Shown one piece after another: positions 32,500-43,849 of a stretch of 64,000 nt of DNA. The notes under the pieces are model-generated. The model searched no databases and was not told the origin of the DNA. It saw nothing but the letters and a program-made list of their open reading frames with translations. The stretch lies in NCBI GenBank assembly GCA_030407085.1, contig CM059584.1, positions 3,281,501-3,345,500 of the forward strand, written 5' to 3'. This stretch comes from Trichopria drosophilae (lineage: Eukaryota > Arthropoda > Insecta > Hymenoptera > Diapriidae). Position 1 is the first letter of the stretch; each line of letters starts with the position of its first letter. The position numbers were made by a program, and so were the translations under genes.

Positions 32500-33720
32500 A
32501 ACGCAGAAAATGGAGAGTATACTTAAAAATTCCTTCGCTAAAGGTAAAGAGGGTAAATCTTCGGAAAGACTGCTTCACCTGGAAAAAATATTTTTTATAT
32601 GGTTCCCGACGTATTTTGGGTCGCTGATCACGAATCTGATGATAAAAATTGGCGGTCGAACGTATCTTGGCCGCTATCTCGAAAAAATACCAAAAAAATG
32701 TCATTTTTTTCATTTTTTTTGGCATTTCTTTCGAACATTGAACTCGCACGAAAAAAAGTTTCAAACAAAAGTTGTAGAGCGGGAAATTCCCTATAAAAAA
32801 GGTTATATGCATTTTTGTCGTATCTTCTATAAAAAACGCGAAATAAACCTGAGATGGTATGGCTGACAATCTAGCCACATGTCATATGGGGTCGATTATA
32901 TCACTCATAACTGTGTGGTTAGAGGTTAGGTTAGTATAAAAAGGGGGGTCTCGGGGCGGAGCCCCCCAGCACGCAAGCACCACTTAGGTCACGCAAGGGC
33001 ATCCAGGACGTAGACCTAAGTAGTGTGTGCGTGCTGGGGGGCTCCGCCCCCCAGACCCCCCTTTTTATACTAGCCTAACCTCCAACCAACAGATTTTAGT
33101 TATAATCGAACCTACATGTAGTATGTGTCGCTCTGAATAACAATGTGTAGACCGAAGGATAGTATAAATGAGGAGGGGGTGGTCTGGGGGGCGAAGCCCA
33201 AGCACACAAATGGCCTTAGGTGTACTTTAGTTCTACGTAGGTTCGGCAGTAGTTACGTTGGGTTAGCATAAATTTGATGTTTAGACACATATGCGAGTTT
33301 GGCCATTTCTAGGTCAGAAATCCCGCTTTTATCATTTTTCTCATATTTAGGGCTTTATTTAAGGGGTTTCTTTGCAATTTATGAAAAAAATTTATAGAAC
33401 CTTTTTTGTAGAGAATTTTGTGCTCTACAACTTTTGTTTCAAACTTTTTTTCGTACGAGTTCAATTTTTCGAAATAAATGCAAGAAACTGAAAAAAATGA
33501 AGTTTTTTGATGTTTTTTCAAGATTTTAGCCAAAAATATTGCCGACCGCCAATTTTTATTGTCAGATTCGTGATCAGCGACCCAAAATACGTTGGAAACC
33601 ATATAAGAAATATTTTTTCCAGGTGAAGCAGTCTTTCCGAAGATTTACCATTTTCTTCACCTTTAAAGAATTTTGTGCCAGCAAATACTCTTTCCATGAA
33701 AAAAAAAGGTTTTATAAAAA
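32500..33720. repeat. Large inverted repeat with a G-rich palindrome in the middle
   Basis: The left arm (about 32505-32840) and the right arm (about 33330-33700) are inverse copies. Shared words are tcttcggaaagactgcttca (left) against tgaagcagtctttccgaaga (right), and gggtcgctgatcacgaatct against agattcgtgatcagcgaccc. The arms carry overlapping frames on both strands (32477-32878, 33309-33811), which mirror one another and have no known domain. The region between holds the 32921-33084 palindrome and an extra partial copy of it. Confidence 0.75.
32921..33084. repeat. G-rich palindrome, ggggcggagccccccag class
   Basis: The arms 32921-32990 and 33013-33084 share ggttagtataaaaaggggg, then ggcggagccccccagcacgc, then acttaggt, in inverse order. 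A third partial copy in direct orientation follows at about 33159-33225 (tagtataaat, ggtctggggggcgaagccc). The module resembles 1828-1864 and 2831-2878. Function and family are unknown. Confidence 0.8.
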
Positions 33721-35040
33721 TGTATACCCGATTTTTGCGTTTATTGACATTTAAATCGCTGTATTTAATTTTGTAAATAATATAGTTCAAATTTGACACC
33801 ACTGAAATCATGGGTCATCTTTTCTTTTAGTATAAGTTAAATGCGCGTACAAGTGTGTTTTAACGAACATTGAGAATCTACAAAAATATGCAACTATGAA
33901 ACTGAATGACGTTTAAGAGTAACAATAGAAATTTCGCTCTTAAAAATTATGCAACAAAACAATTTAATTAAATGAACCAAAAACGTAATTAATTTGAAAA
34001 TGAAGTGAAATTTAATTGTAATTAACTATTCAAAACTTGACTAACTAGGTACATCCGGATAGTAAGCAGAGCATAAGATAAAGGTTTTTTTTCACAAAAT
34101 TGTTTCGAGTTAGTCGGATCGGTTAAACGTCGTGATTTGTTGATGAAAGAGGAGGAAGATAAAAAACGATGAGCTGTATTAAAGGAAGTGGCAGATAATT
34201 GCAGTTTTTTTACATTTCGTTTAAACGATACGAGAAATTCGTTTCTTATGAGCAGATCATTTTTCGAAGGAAAATTATAAAAAACAATTATTTTTACTTT
34301 TATTATATTTTTATTGTTTTATTTGTCAACATACGTTAATCTATACTTTAGTTATTTATAATTAGAAGTAAAGTTTTTCATGAATTTGATTACAAAGTCG
34401 TTTTTTGAAATATTTTACATTAATTAAAATGGTTTTTACCCTCAAAATATATTAAATTTTAATTTATTTATTTCCATATCTTACTTTGTTGCAAATAATT
34501 AAATTACGCATTTAGAACTTAAGGTACACTATAAAAATAATCCTTTTGTGTATTTTGACAAAAAAAAATACAAATCCTTAAAAAAATGTTCCAAGCATCA
34601 TAAAATAGTATTGCACTTGCTTCGAGCTGAATTATTTTTCGCTTATGCAAAATCATAAAAATGTATAGAATACGAAAGAATCAGTTTTACGAACTCTACT
34701 AATTGCTGGTAGAAAATGTTTTTGTTACTTAATAGCACGAAATCACGCCACGCATTCTAGTAACTCCACAGAAATTGTTCCTCAGCATGAATGTTAGTTC
34801 GAAAAGAAAAAGTGCAATGTGCAATTTTGTAATCATTATTACGTATGAATTGTTTTCCAATTTTCATCGAGAAAACCATATGTTTTTGAAATTTACTGGG
34901 CTACAAAAGGAAGAAACATTTAATTACAAATGATTTTAGAAATACTTTATATTTTATGGAAAGGAATAAATTAATTCTTAACATTTCAGGTTTTGCTTCA
35001 TCCATTTGGTCCGAATTCATATTTAAAGAAAGGATTAATA
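33721..35040. other. No gene seen; AT-rich
   Basis: No structure beyond AT-rich filler. Small frames overlapping the preceding inverted repeat reach 33811. Confidence 0.45.
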
Positions 35041-35053
35041 AAATTAATTCTTT

Positions 35054-35080
35054 ATGTTTCGATCACCATCTTCAGGACTC
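35054..35080 (-). ncRNA. Hammerhead-core-like remnant
   Basis: On the minus strand the sequence reads cctgaagatggtgatcgaaac. The ctgaaga and cgaaac words match the conserved core of the motif at 13 kb, and gat/atc can pair around ggtg. No pseudo-LTR or ORF is recognisable around it. It may be a relic of another Penelope-like family, or chance. Confidence 0.35.
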
Positions 35081-35300
35081 TTAGTTAATGTAACTTAATA
35101 AATAATTCTACAAATTGTTTCATGACGAAATAACCTAAGCTAATTTCAATTTTTTCCAAAGTTTCTGTTAGAAAGTTAAAAAGTTTGCAGAATTCAAAAT
35201 AATTTAAATTTCTTAAAAATAACGTTGTTGGTTGTCACGATGGTGGTAAAAAAAGATTTTTTATCATTTTTGTATTTTTGAAAAAAAAAATAAGAACAGA

Positions 35301-35359
35301 AAAAATGCCCGCGCCGGGATTTGAACTCGGGACCTTTCGATTGCACGATCGAACACGGT
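35301..35359 (-). pseudogene. tRNA-like 3' half
   Basis: On the minus strand a perfect stem ttcgat/atcgaa with loop cgtgca looks like an anticodon arm. It is followed by gagttcaaatccc, a B-box/T-arm, then gcgcgggca and a T run. The 5' acceptor strand gcccgcg and a D arm are missing upstream, so this is a truncated tRNA or SINE relic. Confidence 0.5.
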
Positions 35360-35847
35360 AGGAAAATATTAACAAGCATATTCCATCTTCGTTCATCATA
35401 AGGTAATTTATTTAGTTACGTAGTAAAATATCATATATTTATTAATATTTTATTGTCATATTTTGTATTTGTTTGGGTATTATATTTTATGATTGTAAGA
35501 ACATTGTTTTTAAGTTCTTTGCTGGTAATTTTGAAAAGAATGGATAAGTGGCGACACTTTCTAAAAAACTTCCTATAAATTATTGATATTGACAACATCT
35601 TTAAAAAAACAATCGTTTAGTACTGATCATATTTATTCTTCGATGCCAGAGTGTAAAGGTCCTAAAACAAATTTTTATTTCAATAAATTGTGTGTGTTAT
35701 TTATTTATTATAATCTATAATTATATTGTGGAATGATTTTTCCCTTTGTTTTTTATTTATAGTAAATGCAAGGACATGTATAGAAACATTTCTCTGAACT
35801 AAAATAAATAAATTGTTTCTTTAAGGACTAATTAATTTAATTTATGA

Positions 35848-35915
35848 TTTAATCTTTCTTCTAGAAACAAACGATGAATAATTCTGAATATTGAGATTAG
35901 TTTTCGACCTTTCTT
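35848..35915. repeat. Dispersed repeat holding an unoccupied MITE site
   Basis: The words ttaatctttcttctagaaac, gatgaataattctgaa and gattagttttcgacc also occur at 54000-54042 and 54349-54374, where they are separated by a TA-flanked MITE. This copy has only 'ta' at the insertion point (35892 or thereabouts), so it represents the state before insertion. Confidence 0.7.
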
Positions 35916-36429
35916 TCCGATTTTTGTTGTAATTTGTTATTATTTTAATATTTTTGGATTGTAGACTTCTGTGTCACATTGAGATCCTCGTAAAATTCAT
36001 AAAAATCACTTGAACACAAGAGAAATAAATTTTTCTCAATTTTCTCAATTTTTTGTTAATAATTTGATAATCCATTTTTTAATCGAGCGAAGTGAAATTT
36101 AATTATCCGTTAATTTGAGATAAAGAAATGCATTTTCACTTTCAACGCCTTTTCTTTTGAAATATAAAAAGGAATCCTCCGTTGAAAAAGTGCAGGTTTT
36201 CTCGATTCAGCTCAAGTTTTGCAATGAATGGAATTTTCTAAGAAACGCCTCGGCAACACGGGGGAATAGATTCTGCGTGAGTCGTTACTTTTTTCTTTTA
36301 CTTTATTTATTTACTTTTAACGACCTTCAACGCTGCATGCACTCGTGCATACCTCTGCAAAGTGCAACGAGATTTTCCCATTCGCCTATGTAAATCCAAG
36401 TCGGGGGCAGGAGTAATCTAGACATTGCT
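35916..36429. other. No gene seen; AT-rich
   Basis: A 78-codon plus frame (36157-36393) has no recognisable motif. A pyrimidine-rich patch lies at 36290-36315. Confidence 0.4.
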
Positions 36430-37100
36430 GAATATATCATATTTTTTAACCCTTGGGTTGCTGAATAACTCTTTTTTTTAAAAGATTTTCAACAATTTAA
36501 TTTTCATTAAAAAATTTTGTATATGCGAGTAAATATTTATTTGATAAGGTTTTAATTTTCGACTGATTTATAAAATAATATATTCTTAAATAGTTTTGGT
36601 GATTTTTGGTCACATAAAGAATAAAAATTAAAAATGAGCTTAATAAAAATTTAAAAATTAGAAGAGACAAAGAAAAGAAACAAACAAGGGACAATAATTT
36701 GAAGGGTTTTTGTAATATAAATAATAAATAAATATGTCCTTGATATAGCCTTGAAGAGGACTCATATCAGAGTCGAAACGTTGCTAAATATTTATTTCTT
36801 ATTTATATTACAAAATCCCTCCAAATTATTGACCTTTGTTTGTTTCTTTTTTTCTCTTATAATTTTTAAATTTTTATTAAATTCATTTTTAATTTGTATT
36901 CTTTATGTAACCAAAAAACACCAAAACTATTTAAGAATATATTAATTTATAAATCAGTCGAAAATTAAAACCTTATCAAATAAATATTTGCTTGAATACA
37001 GAACATTTTTTAATGAAAATTAAATTGTTGAAAATATTTAAGAACAAAAGTTATTCAACAACCCATTATGCCAAAAAGGGTTAAAAAATATGATATATTC
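36430..37100. mobile_element. Palindromic element centred on a hammerhead-type motif
   Basis: The arms of about 300 bases (36430-36738 and 36785-37100) are inverse complements. Shared words include gaatatatcatattttttaa, aaccttatcaaataaatatt and aataaaaattaaaaatgagc with their inverses. TTAA followed by CCC (36446-36452) and GGG followed by TTAA (37078-37084) lie within the arms, but complementarity continues 16-20 bases outside them. The unpaired centre is the ttgaagag...gaaacg motif. It may be two inverted repeats of a Penelope-like family sharing one ribozyme. No ORF was recognised. Confidence 0.7.
36751..36782 (+). ncRNA. Hammerhead-type motif with a different stem II
   Basis: It reads ttgaagag, then gactc, atatca, gagtc, then gaaacg. 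The helix gactc/gagtc is perfect but unrelated in sequence to ggtc/gacc of the 13-kb copies, while tgaagag and gaaacg are the same. This is the pattern expected of a conserved RNA fold with covariation. The first core base is t, not c, which could weaken catalysis. Confidence 0.5.
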
Positions 37101-38040
37101 CTCTTCATCTAATTTTTAAATATTTATTTAAATATACCCAAGCCAAAGAAGTACAAAAATATTTTTTTTTAATATAATAACTGTTTCTTCTTTTATTTTT
37201 TTTAATATTTACTTGTTACTCTACTACGTTTTATTTGAATTTACTAATTTCGTTTTGAGTACAGACTTAACGTTTGACTTTATTTTAGGGTAATAACTTT
37301 TCTTCCATTCGTGTGAAATATTGAAATTTTATGAAAAGTTTTATTCAACTTTCAGACAGTATTTTAAATCTAAATGTTTGCTTTCCAGTTAGTTTCTAAC
37401 ACTAAAATTGAAAATTGAAATATAATCACCTCCATACAATGTAAACATTAAATAGATTGAACTACCCTAGTGAAAGGGCGAATTTTCTGAAGAAAAAAAT
37501 CTGTTTTTTAAGAGAAACTGTAATCACAATTCTTCTAATAAAAATATTCCCAGTTCAAATTTAATTATAGACGAAAAACTAATAACAAACTTATCAGATA
37601 TAAATATAGTACAACAGATTAAAATTTAATCTTCAATGGCCGTCGTATACAAATGAATGACTATATAATTTTAATATCTAGAACCTAGAATCCTACATCA
37701 ATTAATAAAATGATAAAGCATACTCTCAGTAGGTCATTCATTAAAAAAACATTGTATATACACAGAGAAATATAGTAAATTCCACAAAAACTGTAATAAC
37801 ACGGGCCGGCGAGGGTCAATTTATAAAATGAGTGAAGGTGTTTTGCTGAACAAGAATCTGTTGTCCAAAATGATCCATCACGTCAAGATTTTGAGTAATT
37901 CTAGGTGAAATGTCCCAAATTTTCTATTTTTGCCACTTTTGGAAATTTTTTCTGGAAGACCGAAATTTTGTCCTTCATTTTCTGTATTGCCTTCATGTAG
38001 TATACATTGTCAGATTTAAAAGCCATTTTTTAAATTAATT
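37101..38040. other. No gene seen; AT-rich
   Basis: No structure beyond AT-rich filler and A/T runs. Confidence 0.45.
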
Positions 38041-39190
38041 TACAATAATTTTGAAAGAAGCTATGATTATTTCAATTTGAACTCAGAATCTGAGCTCAGA
38101 ATTACGAAATTCAAAATGACGGATTCAATATGTCGGACGAATTTTTTAAAAAATTGTTGTATTTTACTTATAACTTCGTATTTATGGGTTTTTTGATCGC
38201 TGATTGCGAATCTGAAGTCAGATTCACAAAATGCAATATGGCGTATCCAATATGTCGGACGAATTTTTAAAAAAATTGTTGAATTTGAACCCTGAAAACC
38301 TCTAAATATCAAGTTTTAGTAAAATCCTAATTTTATTTCGAAATTCGTCCGCCATATTAGATTCGGGGAAGGTATTCCTTGTAGGTTTTTTGTGATGAGA
38401 ACCAATCTGAAAATTGCTGTATCACCTCACGGTTTTTGGTAACTAGAGCTTGAATGGTCAAGAAATAATTTTTATTAATTAATCAAGAATTTTTTTGGAA
38501 GCAAAATATTTTTTTTAAATTTCTGACAGAGATATCGTACAGAATTACTTTTGAGCTTTTAAATCCTGTTTTTGAAATCATTTTACAATTTATGTTTAAC
38601 GATATAAATTAATTTTATAACACATCGAAACCCACGACCCAATGCAAAGAAGCGGAATTATGAATATGAAATTGTAAATTCATGACTTGAAGACTTAAAT
38701 TATTTTATAGAAACCAATCGTCATCTGGTACCCAAAAGTCTGTCGAAACTGATTTGTAAAGGGAGTTTAAAGCATATATTTAGTTACAAAAAGGTACCCA
38801 CTCAGCAAAGGAAGATAAACATGATTCCCATATTTCAAACCATGATAAAAACATCAGACAAAATCAGGCAAGAACAGAGAAAAATCCGACCAACAAATGC
38901 AAGATAAAAAAATGAATTAAATGAATATTGGATCCGCCATTTTGAATTTTTAATACTGACTGCAGATTAATAATTAACCACCCCAAAAACGCCTTAATAC
39001 GAAATTACATTAAAATCCAACAATTTTTTAAAAATTTGTCCGCTATATTGGATACGCCATTTTGAATGATGTAATTCGGACTTCAGATTCGTAATCAAAA
39101 TATTCATTTTTGGGATATTTGACCTAGAATTATTCAAAATCCTGACGTGACGGACTATTTTGGACAACAGATTCGTATTCAGCACGCTTA
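38041..39190. repeat. Cluster of dispersed 'aatatgtcggacgaa' family copies
   Basis: Two copies lie in direct tandem at about 38095-38150 and 38220-38290 (tatgtcggacgaattttt, aaaattgttg). Further pieces are at 38341-38370 and, in inverse orientation, 38930-39190 (ggatccgccattttgaattt, ctatattggatacgccattt). Between them, 38781-38816 shares tagttacaaaaa...gtaccca..cagcaaaggaag with 41721-41762. The minus frames at 38067 and 38994 are by-products. Confidence 0.6.
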
Positions 39191-40924
39191 GATTGAGAAT
39201 TCTAATGAAGATTAGTAACCTTTTTTTCTAGGTTTATTTTGACAGGTTATTAACAGCACAATATCAGATCTTAAATATATTTTATTTTTTTAGAAACCAT
39301 CTTAAATATCTCATCATCGATACTATCTAATCAGAAGAATTTATTACTCAAGAAATTAAATTAAAAATACAAACTAACAATAAAATTAGTCGATTTACGA
39401 AGAGAAATGTATTTTAATATTCACAAGAGACATTGTAATATTTACAATAATTATTGTAAATGGTGCAATTCATATTGTAAATATTACAATACCTTTTTAT
39501 CGTCAAGGTAAATTTTGAAAATATTTTTTTGGTGTCTAGTATATCATTCAAAATGAATAATAATAAAAAATGATGAACGAAGAAAATAAAAAAAATTATA
39601 TCATTTAATTATTTTCAGAAAATGAATACAATATAAATTAATATTTAGTAATGAATAAGAATTGGGATTTCGATAAAAAAACGAGAAGTAAAAATAAGAT
39701 CACGAACTATTTAATCTAATTTTGAGAAATTGAACACTTGTCAATGTAAATTCAGTTTTAAATTTAATGGCAAATTTAAAAAATTACTTATTAACTTAAA
39801 GCAGACGTGATTTGGTAAATCATTCTCTCAATAAATTACACTGAATAGTGAACATTTTAATTGGCTATGGTCAGTCAAATGTAAATCCCTATTACTGTGT
39901 ATTTTATTCCAGTTAGTAACATCATTAAAGTGGACTATAAAATGAAGGTGAATACTGTTTTGATTACTAACCTTGGTTTTGATTTTTAATGCACCTATTT
40001 ACAATGTAGCTTTTGAGTTCAAAATGTAACTTAAAGGCGTTTATTTAAATATTATCTATAATTTATTGCGAAGAAAAAATTTATCATTGTTTAAAAGTAT
40101 TTAATGATTAAATCTTAACAGATAAAATTTTGAAAATTGCTGAAGAAAATATAAGTTCAATGAGTCTTAATTCACATTTTGACTAAAATTATTTATTTAA
40201 TAGTCTAATTTTTGTTTCATAATGAACAACTTTGATTCTTTCACTTGATTTGAAATACTGGACCACTAGGATTTAAATAGAAAGAAAAGTATTCGAAAAT
40301 ATGATTTTCTTTATGCATTTGTTCTCACGAAGAAATACAAATAACGTTATCAATAGGCGGTATTTCAAGGGTTTCCACAGTTTAAAAATGAAATGCAAAA
40401 AGAAACATTGATAAGGATATCGCATTCAGACAATAAAATAGGAGATAATGGCGCTTGTGATTATTTAAGTAATGTGATAATCATGAGTGAGATTGTCCGC
40501 ATTGTTATGCACTTTTGACATGTGCCAAAAATGAAATAATTGAAATTCAAATAATAAAAATATTATATAAACCCTCATTTTCCTTTCATCTTATCAGTAT
40601 TTTATTTGTTATACTTATTTTAGTACTGTCTGCTGTATATTAAATTATAGTAAAATATAGTAAATGAAATCACTTCAATCTTGGTACCTGCTCTGGCTGG
40701 TTTTGGGATTGTTAAGTCCAAATCTTATGTTAGTTTTGAAAAATTGAAAATCCTTATATTGACATGTTGACTCTAACCAAATTCGAGGTTAACCTTCCAA
40801 TTTAACATAACTTACTTCCTCATTTTGTACAGTGCTATATGTATATTTGTTAATCAAGTATACAGTGAAATAATATATCGCAAAATAATAAGAATAGATA
40901 TTTCTTATATGTACAAAATGTTCA
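39191..40924. other. No gene seen; one small AT palindrome
   Basis: A short inverted repeat, gtaatatttacaataat...attgtaaatattac, lies at about 39437-39488. The rest is AT-rich filler. Confidence 0.45.
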
Positions 40925-41098
40925 GTCCTGTAGTCAGTCGCGTTATGTTCTTGACGACCCAAGAAGCTCTTCCTGAGGCCCCAGCCCGCAAGGTGGGGGA
41001 AAAAGAGAGCGGCGAAAGGCAAATATAACGAGACGGAACCGGGCAAATATGCTGGGACGTAAATATAACGAGACTCAATATACCGGAACTGTACTGTA
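40925..41098. mobile_element. Truncated copy of the 49.88-kb MITE family
   Basis: Read on the minus strand the sequence follows the left half of the element at 49880-50264: end cagt, ccggtatatt, tctcgttatatttac, cccagcatattt, ccgtctcgttatattt, tctttttcccccaccttgcg, gcgactga. It stops near 40925 and has no second TIR. Its outer end, gtactgta, shows the TA. Frames at 40789-41144 on both strands come from it. Confidence 0.7.
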
Positions 41099-41720
41099 CG
41101 TTAACCATTAACCTACTGGACTCTAGGTACCTAAATAAACACAAAAGACAAAATCAGCTTCATAATTTGTATAGTATATCCATATAGTTGTGAGGCGCCT
41201 TAATGTGTTTTCATGGTTTTCATGTACGATATCAATGCACTTGATTTATACGTGCTCCAATCGTCGAACCGTGACTATAATGGCCGGAATCTCCAGTTGA
41301 TTGATGGTTGTGAATGCTTCCCTTCCAATTGAACTTCAAGAAATGTATTTTTGCCTGCAGAATAAAAATTGTATTTGTAAATAGAGTGCAATGTTTATGC
41401 ATGTCATTAAATAATACTGTGAAAAATATCACCGTCTACCGGAAAATGTTTTTATCTTTTATTACTAGCAACAGTGCTGTAGCGTTTTTTAAATTGGTAG
41501 ACATGTGTCGAATAAGAATGACTGTTGCAGTTGTATAATTATATAATTATGGGTTGCTCGGTACGGCATTGCGGAAACGTACCGGCAATAAAGATATTTA
41601 GATGAATCGGTTTTTTAATTTGGATGCGTCATGAATATTTATACTGCGATGTTCCTACACTAAAAAAAAATATTTGTACATTTGACTCGTATTTAAATGT
41701 TTTGCCGTGACTGTGATGGT
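41099..41720. other. No gene seen
   Basis: Frames of 66-74 codons at 41232-41538 lie on both strands over the same bases. There is no motif. Confidence 0.4.
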
Positions 41721-41762
41721 AGTTACAAAAAATAATAATGTACCCAAGCAGCAAAGGAAGAA
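41721..41762. repeat. Shared end-like block with 38781-38816
   Basis: The words agttacaaaaa and gtacccaagcagcaaaggaag match tagttacaaaaaggtaccca and ctcagcaaaggaag at 38.8 kb. This looks like one end of a MITE family, but no inverse partner was found at either site. Confidence 0.45.
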
Positions 41763-42813
41763 ATTTTGACCAGATTGTCTTATTTCGGTTAAAAATAACC
41801 AAATTTTGACCTTTAAATATGCCTTGTAAGTAAAAATGTATTTAAAGTCTTTGTCTTGGTATAATATTACCAAATTACGACTTAAAACTTACTTCATAGT
41901 AAAATTGTACTTGAGGTATTTTTTCAAATCAAATCTTGCTAAATTTCGACCTCAGTTCTGACTTGATAAACAAACGGACTTTGAAAGCGGAAATAGGCTT
42001 TCTTTTTTGGTAAATTTTACCTCGTGAATTTCCCTAATTTTTATTTAAAAGTCAGAATTACCAAAAACTTAGAATGATGGTATATTTTACTTCTGCAACT
42101 ATGATGACGTTTTCTGCTATTATTTCAAAGTCGAAATAACCACAAAAATTGCCCACGAAGTTAAACATGTAGAATGTTTGCTCAAAAAGTCCAATAAACT
42201 ATACCTCATAGATAATGGGACTACTCGTACCTTAAAAACTTCAGCGAACGCATTCAGCTCTATGAAGTCTTTTTTTTACTTTACATTTATATGTGTCCCA
42301 AACGTTTTGAGGGACACTAAGTTAAACAATTACGTTTTGGCCATTTTAAAATATTGTTCGTCAAATATATATATGTTGACTATATGTCTTTAACTTTAAA
42401 GTCAATTTCGACTAACATTGGGCGAAATTACCCTAACTATGATATGAATTACTTGACACTCTTTAAACCTTAGAAGTCGAAATGTCTCAAATAGGAAAAT
42501 TTGTCTAAGAAGGAAAAGTATTTGGCATTTGGACTCTTCACTTTGAAGAAATTCGACGTATAAGTTAAAATTTTAAGTATTTCTGACAAATAAGTCGAAA
42601 AAACCTATAAGTCATAAATTATCCATCCGCCATAGAAAGTGAATTTATAACCTAAAAATGTGTACATTAAAAATAATTTATTTTGCTGCCTTTTATTGAT
42701 TTTAATTAACAAAATAAGTAAGATTTCTAAATATTGGACACCAAATTATTGAAAAATAATATCTTTAAACAATCCAATGAAAAAAAATGTCTTTTACCGA
42801 ATTATTTATAAAT
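41763..42813. repeat. Degenerate tracts of aaattttgacct / aagtcgaaatnacc
   Basis: The words aaattttgacc, aaattacgact, aaatttcgacct (in one sense) and aagtcgaaataacc, aagtcagaattacc, aagtcgaaatg (in the other) recur through the stretch, suggesting an old palindromic or tandem element. A 71-codon plus frame at 42178-42393 has no motif. Confidence 0.4.
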
Positions 42814-42817
42814 TTAA

Positions 42818-43368
42818 CCCATTAACTCCCAAGAGGACACAAATTTCACCAAGATTTTCGGAATATTTCTTGAAATTAAAAAAATTTTAGACAAATCATT
42901 TTCGACGTAAAATTGATCGATCTTTCCGAATCTGCCGTTAAAAAATCAATCCAGTTCATTCCGAAAAAGTTATGCTTGGTTCTTTACAAAAAAATCAGAT
43001 TTTTTAACTGACAAATATTTTTTATCAGCATTTCTTCATTTTCAAAATTTTGCGATTTTGAAAATGAAGAAAAGTATTTTAAAAATTCTGAAAAAATTTG
43101 AGGGTATTCTTTAACCAATTCTAAGAACTTTTTGCTCAGATTTGTAATCAGCGACCCCAAAAACCCCCGAGTAACAACTTTCAAACGAATCCGACCAATT
43201 TGAAAAAATTTGTCCGCCATATTGGATCCGCCATTTTGAATTTTGAAAAACTAACTGCAGATTCGTAATCAGCGACCCCAAAAACCCCCGAGTAGTCATT
43301 TTCATTAGCTTAACTTTATTCAATTTTTGATTTTCTGGTTTTTTTGTAAACCGCTGGGCGTTAAAGGG
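42818..43368. mobile_element. TTAA-flanked element, piggyBac-like ends
   Basis: The left end cccattaactcccaagagg and the right end ccgctgggcgttaaaggg are inverse complements with a few mismatches. They are flanked by TTAA at 42814-42817 and 43369-43372. PiggyBac elements use TTAA and start CCC. Inside are two direct copies of the dispersed family (ttcgtaatcagcgacccc at about 43142 and 43264, ggatccgccattttgaattt at 43226). No transposase is seen. Confidence 0.6.
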
Positions 43369-43426
43369 TTAATAAAATATTTCTTTAATTCAAGGAAATA
43401 GTTAACAATATAAGATTTTTATAGTA

Positions 43427-43849
43427 CACTGAGAGAAAAATCAATAGTTAAATTGACTATATCACATAGTTGGAAAAATATAGTTAAAATTACTATGAAA
43501 AATCGTTAAATTTACCACTTTCATAGTCGATTTTACTATAATTTTGTTACACCAACTATCTCTTCATAGTTAAAAAAATCAACTATATAGAATGATTTAA
43601 ATAAATATGACAAATATAGTTAAAATAACTATAATCTGGTGTAGTCCTCATTTGTAGTAATTTTCTGAAATGACTATATCAAAATACTTGAGTCTATTTG
43701 TCTATTATGATAAGTAGCATTTTGAATCATGGAACAATAGTTAAACTTTACTATTTCAGAATAGTTATTTTAACTATTACCATACCTAGTCCTCATTTCT
43801 ATGATTCATATTAAAAAAATGGTAATTTCAACTACTTTTTTTCTGAGTG
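43427..43849. mobile_element. TIR element, cactgagagaaaaa ends
   Basis: The left end CACTGAGAGAAAAA follows a TA, and the right end is tttttttctgagtg. The interior repeats atagttaaa/tttaactat words in both orientations ('atagttaaattgactat', 'aactattaccatacc'). It is non-autonomous. Similar tagttaa-rich interiors occur at 46205-46441. Confidence 0.65.

Noticed and set aside
32477..32878. 133-codon minus and 118-codon plus frames
   Set aside because: They are mirrored by frames at 33309-33811 because both are arms of one inverted repeat; no recognisable domain and a low-complexity Phe/Lys-rich content.
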